64,000 nt of DNA from an uncultured Amylibacter sp. (GTDB taxonomy: Bacteria > Pseudomonadota > Alphaproteobacteria > Rhodobacterales > Rhodobacteraceae), in NCBI GenBank assembly GCA_959347425.1, contig OY365741.1:2070501-2134500 (forward strand), written 5' to 3'. Numbering within the stretch: position 1 is the first letter of the stretch; each line of letters opens with the position of its first letter. This document shows, in pieces, positions 62,156 to 64,000 of this stretch. The notes under the pieces are model-generated. The model worked only from the letters and a program-made list of their open reading frames with translations, ran no database searches and had not been told where the DNA came from. Position numbers and translations under genes: made by a program.

Positions 62156-64000
62156 TTAGTTCGGGCTTGCCTGAAACCCGCCAATTAAAGTAAGTCCATT
62201 TCCATGAAATACGCCAATCGCCCCCTTTGTTCCAATCAAACCAATCAACGGTCTATCAGTGTGTGGATTTCCCGAAAAATCAAAATTAACAGTCCCGCCC
62301 AGAATACCCGCAGGAGTCCCACTGGGCAAGCCCGCGCCGAATAGCCCGTTAATAGTTACTGTGTTACCCGTTCCGACTCCGACCTCTGTCTCAGGTGCGG
62401 TAATCCTGCCATTGGCAAAATCCACCGTCACAGTTGGTAAATCAACGTTCCTAACGCCACCTCCAGCGAGTCCTAAATGGAGGCTACCCGCCCAAGTTGC
62501 CGTGCTTGTCGTGGGGACTGCTGGTCCCAAATCTGTTGTTGGTAACAGCCCCGCGCGAAACCTCCTCGTATCAAGACCACTAGACACGTTTCCATACATA
62601 AGAACAAAGCCATCATTGCCACTTACCGCTTTTTTCAATCTAACCGTAACAGGTGCAAAGTTACCACTTGTAAAGGTGAAACCGTCCGTAGGCAAGCCCG
62701 TTGCCGTGCCTTCTACGAATGCCCCCCTAGAATCCGTTGTCGTTGGTGTTGCGTATAGTGTCCGTTCATCCGTCCTAGCCGAATCTGCATAATACGTCTT
62801 AAAGGTGGCATAGGTTGCCACAGACGGAGCGACATAATCGGCAACAAACCCGCCGAATTCAATTCCCGCCGTATTTCCGTTATTTATATTTGTAAAGACC
62901 CCGACCAAACCCTCTTCGCCAATCAAACCCCGTGCTACGGTAGTAGTAGGATTAGTCCCAGAAGGGCTATACGTCACATCGCCCGTGATAATACCCTTGC
63001 CATCAAAATCAAGGTCAAATCTTACAAACCCGAACATGCCATTAATCGTTCCGCTATCTGTGCCGTCAAAGGTAAGGGTAAATTCAATATCATTGAGCGT
63101 TGCAGAATTACCAAAACTGAACTGCCCGGGCCATTTTGCTATTGCTATCGCCTCGGTCAAAGGCGCGCCCAAATCGGTGCTGGGCAGAATCCCGACAAAG
63201 TTATGGCTTATACCTGCGGGTGTATCCGAGGTGACGATTTTACCTACGCCATAGGCAAAACCATCCTTATCATCACCCGCACGGGTTGCCTTGTGCTGTG
63301 TTGTACCCGTCACCCCCGTTAAATCAAGCGTTCCATCTGTTTTTGGCCTGATGAAATGTGGCTTGGAGGTTGTTCTTGCGATTTCCACTGCTGAGCTGGT
63401 GGGCAGGGGATAATCAAACCCACGCAACCAATCACGAAACGTAACCTTGTCTATGTTATCATCCTCTGCTGGAACATAGGGTGCGGCAACAAACCCACCA
63501 ACGTAGGCAACGCCAGAGTCTGCGTTACCTATTATATTGTCTTTTGTACTACCATTAACCGCTCCAATATTACTCCCAGAAAGGAAAACCCCAACCGCAC
63601 CCTGTGCACCAATCAACCCTGTCAGAATCCCGTTGACGGGTTCGGCTGTGACTAGGGGACTCCCCGTGAATGCCCCACGAGTAGTCGTGCCAGTGATTAC
63701 CCCACCAGCATCATAAGTCCCCTTCAGTTGATAGTGTTGGTTGCCATTTGGATTTCCAGTTTTAACAATTCCCTCTATTGAACCAACAGAGCCATCAACC
63801 GCAGGATTCGTACCAAAAGTAATCTTTAACTGAAAATCTTCGTTGTTATCTTCAAAGCCCGCCCGAAAGATTTGAATCTGCCCGTACCATGTGACACTTC
63901 CAGAGGGTTCAGTCAGGGGCGCGCCCAAATCGGTATTCAGCAAAAGCCCCGCGTAATAAAGATAGTTACCAGTGGCAACAGTATCAAGAAAGGCAGCAAA
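62156..64000 (-). CDS. Surface lipoprotein family member, partial (at least three TbpB-like barrel modules)
   Basis: The minus-strand frame runs from the window edge (64000) to the stop at 62156, giving 614 residues without a start. The first codons read FAAFLDTVATGNYLYYAGLL, the middle of a barrel module, so more lies beyond the edge. Three module ends are visible: GLIGAQGAVGVF then YVGGFVAAPY, GLIGEEGLVGVF then FGGFVADY, and GLIGTKGAIGVF then LIGGFQASPN at the C-terminus. Module openings such as LPSTDLGAPLTEA and LPTTDLGPAV are as in the other paralogs. Linkers here (PAEDDNIDKVTFRDWL) lack the Cys pair. Confidence 0.78.
   Translation of the reverse strand, partial: FAAFLDTVATGNYLYYAGLLLNTDLGAPLTEPSGSVTWYGQIQIFRAGFEDNNEDFQLKITFGTNPAVDGSVGSIEGIVKTGNPNGNQHYQLKGTYDAGGVITGTTTRGAFTGSPLVTAEPVNGILTGLIGAQGAVGVFLSGSNIGAVNGSTKDNIIGNADSGVAYVGGFVAAPYVPAEDDNIDKVTFRDWLRGFDYPLPTSSAVEIARTTSKPHFIRPKTDGTLDLTGVTGTTQHKATRAGDDKDGFAYGVGKIVTSDTPAGISHNFVGILPSTDLGAPLTEAIAIAKWPGQFSFGNSATLNDIEFTLTFDGTDSGTINGMFGFVRFDLDFDGKGIITGDVTYSPSGTNPTTTVARGLIGEEGLVGVFTNINNGNTAGIEFGGFVADYVAPSVATYATFKTYYADSARTDERTLYATPTTTDSRGAFVEGTATGLPTDGFTFTSGNFAPVTVRLKKAVSGNDGFVLMYGNVSSGLDTRRFRAGLLPTTDLGPAVPTTSTATWAGSLHLGLAGGGVRNVDLPTVTVDFANGRITAPETEVGVGTGNTVTINGLFGAGLPSGTPAGILGGTVNFDFSGNPHTDRPLIGLIGTKGAIGVFHGNGLTLIGGFQASPN

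Overview
The window looks like a chromosomal piece of a marine-type alphaproteobacterium, most likely close to Rhodobacterales. The evidence is a set of gene orders typical of that group: infA-maf-ribonuclease E/G-yacG next to tRNA-Phe, uvrA / ssb-gyrA / coaD, ppx-rlmE, a NifU-like gene beside hisI, and a divergent DUF6477/DUF6456 pair. There is also a one-carbon operon with a small 'virulence factor' protein, methylenetetrahydrofolate reductase and a methyl-THF methyltransferase. No rRNA, CRISPR array, transposase or phage structural gene was seen. Housekeeping genes are GC-rich, while many of the single-gene insertions are AT-rich.

Layout. 0-7 kb: end of a TRAP transporter, a large Cys-rich surface lipoprotein, and a phosphonate-type binding protein coupled to a hybrid histidine kinase. 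7.5-14.1 kb: a flavin-dependent catabolic cluster (flavin reductase, aldehyde dehydrogenase, luciferase-like monooxygenase, alpha/beta hydrolase, FAD-linked oxidase) interrupted by an ankyrin gene and a HicAB-like toxin-antitoxin pair. 14.6-22.6 kb: ilvH, tRNA-Ser, a lipoprotein, a lone pstS, a GmrSD-like DUF262/DUF1524 gene beside tRNA-Phe, and the infA operon. 23-31 kb: the one-carbon operon split by three Mrr_N-like proteins, then ppx-rlmE, a lipoprotein and cfa. 31.5-35 kb: choline sulfatase, NifU-like, hisI, gluQ. 35-42.7 kb: three tandem surface lipoproteins. 43-52.4 kb: trmFO, gyrA, ssb, uvrA, coaD. 52.4-57.1 kb: two tandem methyltransferase/GIY-YIG fusions, then tgt and ndk. 57.2-58.3 kb: two small RNA genes and an AbiF-like HEPN protein. 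58.4-64 kb: an MttB-family methyltransferase, DUF6477/DUF6456, and part of a seventh lipoprotein.

Three things stand out. (1) An AbiF-like HEPN protein has two divergent, nearly identical structured RNA genes beside it, each with its own promoter and intrinsic terminator. This is a candidate RNA-antitoxin defence module. (2) Seven paralogous lipoproteins carry at least fifteen repeated C-terminal modules that resemble TbpB-like beta barrels, some with Cys-rich N-terminal repeats. They share duplicated promoters and leaders. (3) Intergenic regions carry a family of non-coding elements built from long hairpins and bordered by 7-bp arrays, which often supply the stop codon of the adjacent gene.

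Defence-like genes (AbiF-like, GmrSD-like, methyltransferase/GIY-YIG pair, Mrr_N trio, HicAB) are scattered one locus at a time between core operons instead of forming one island. Choline sulfatase, the MttB-family protein and the MTHF methyltransferase/MetF operon together suggest use of methylated osmolytes as carbon and methyl sources.
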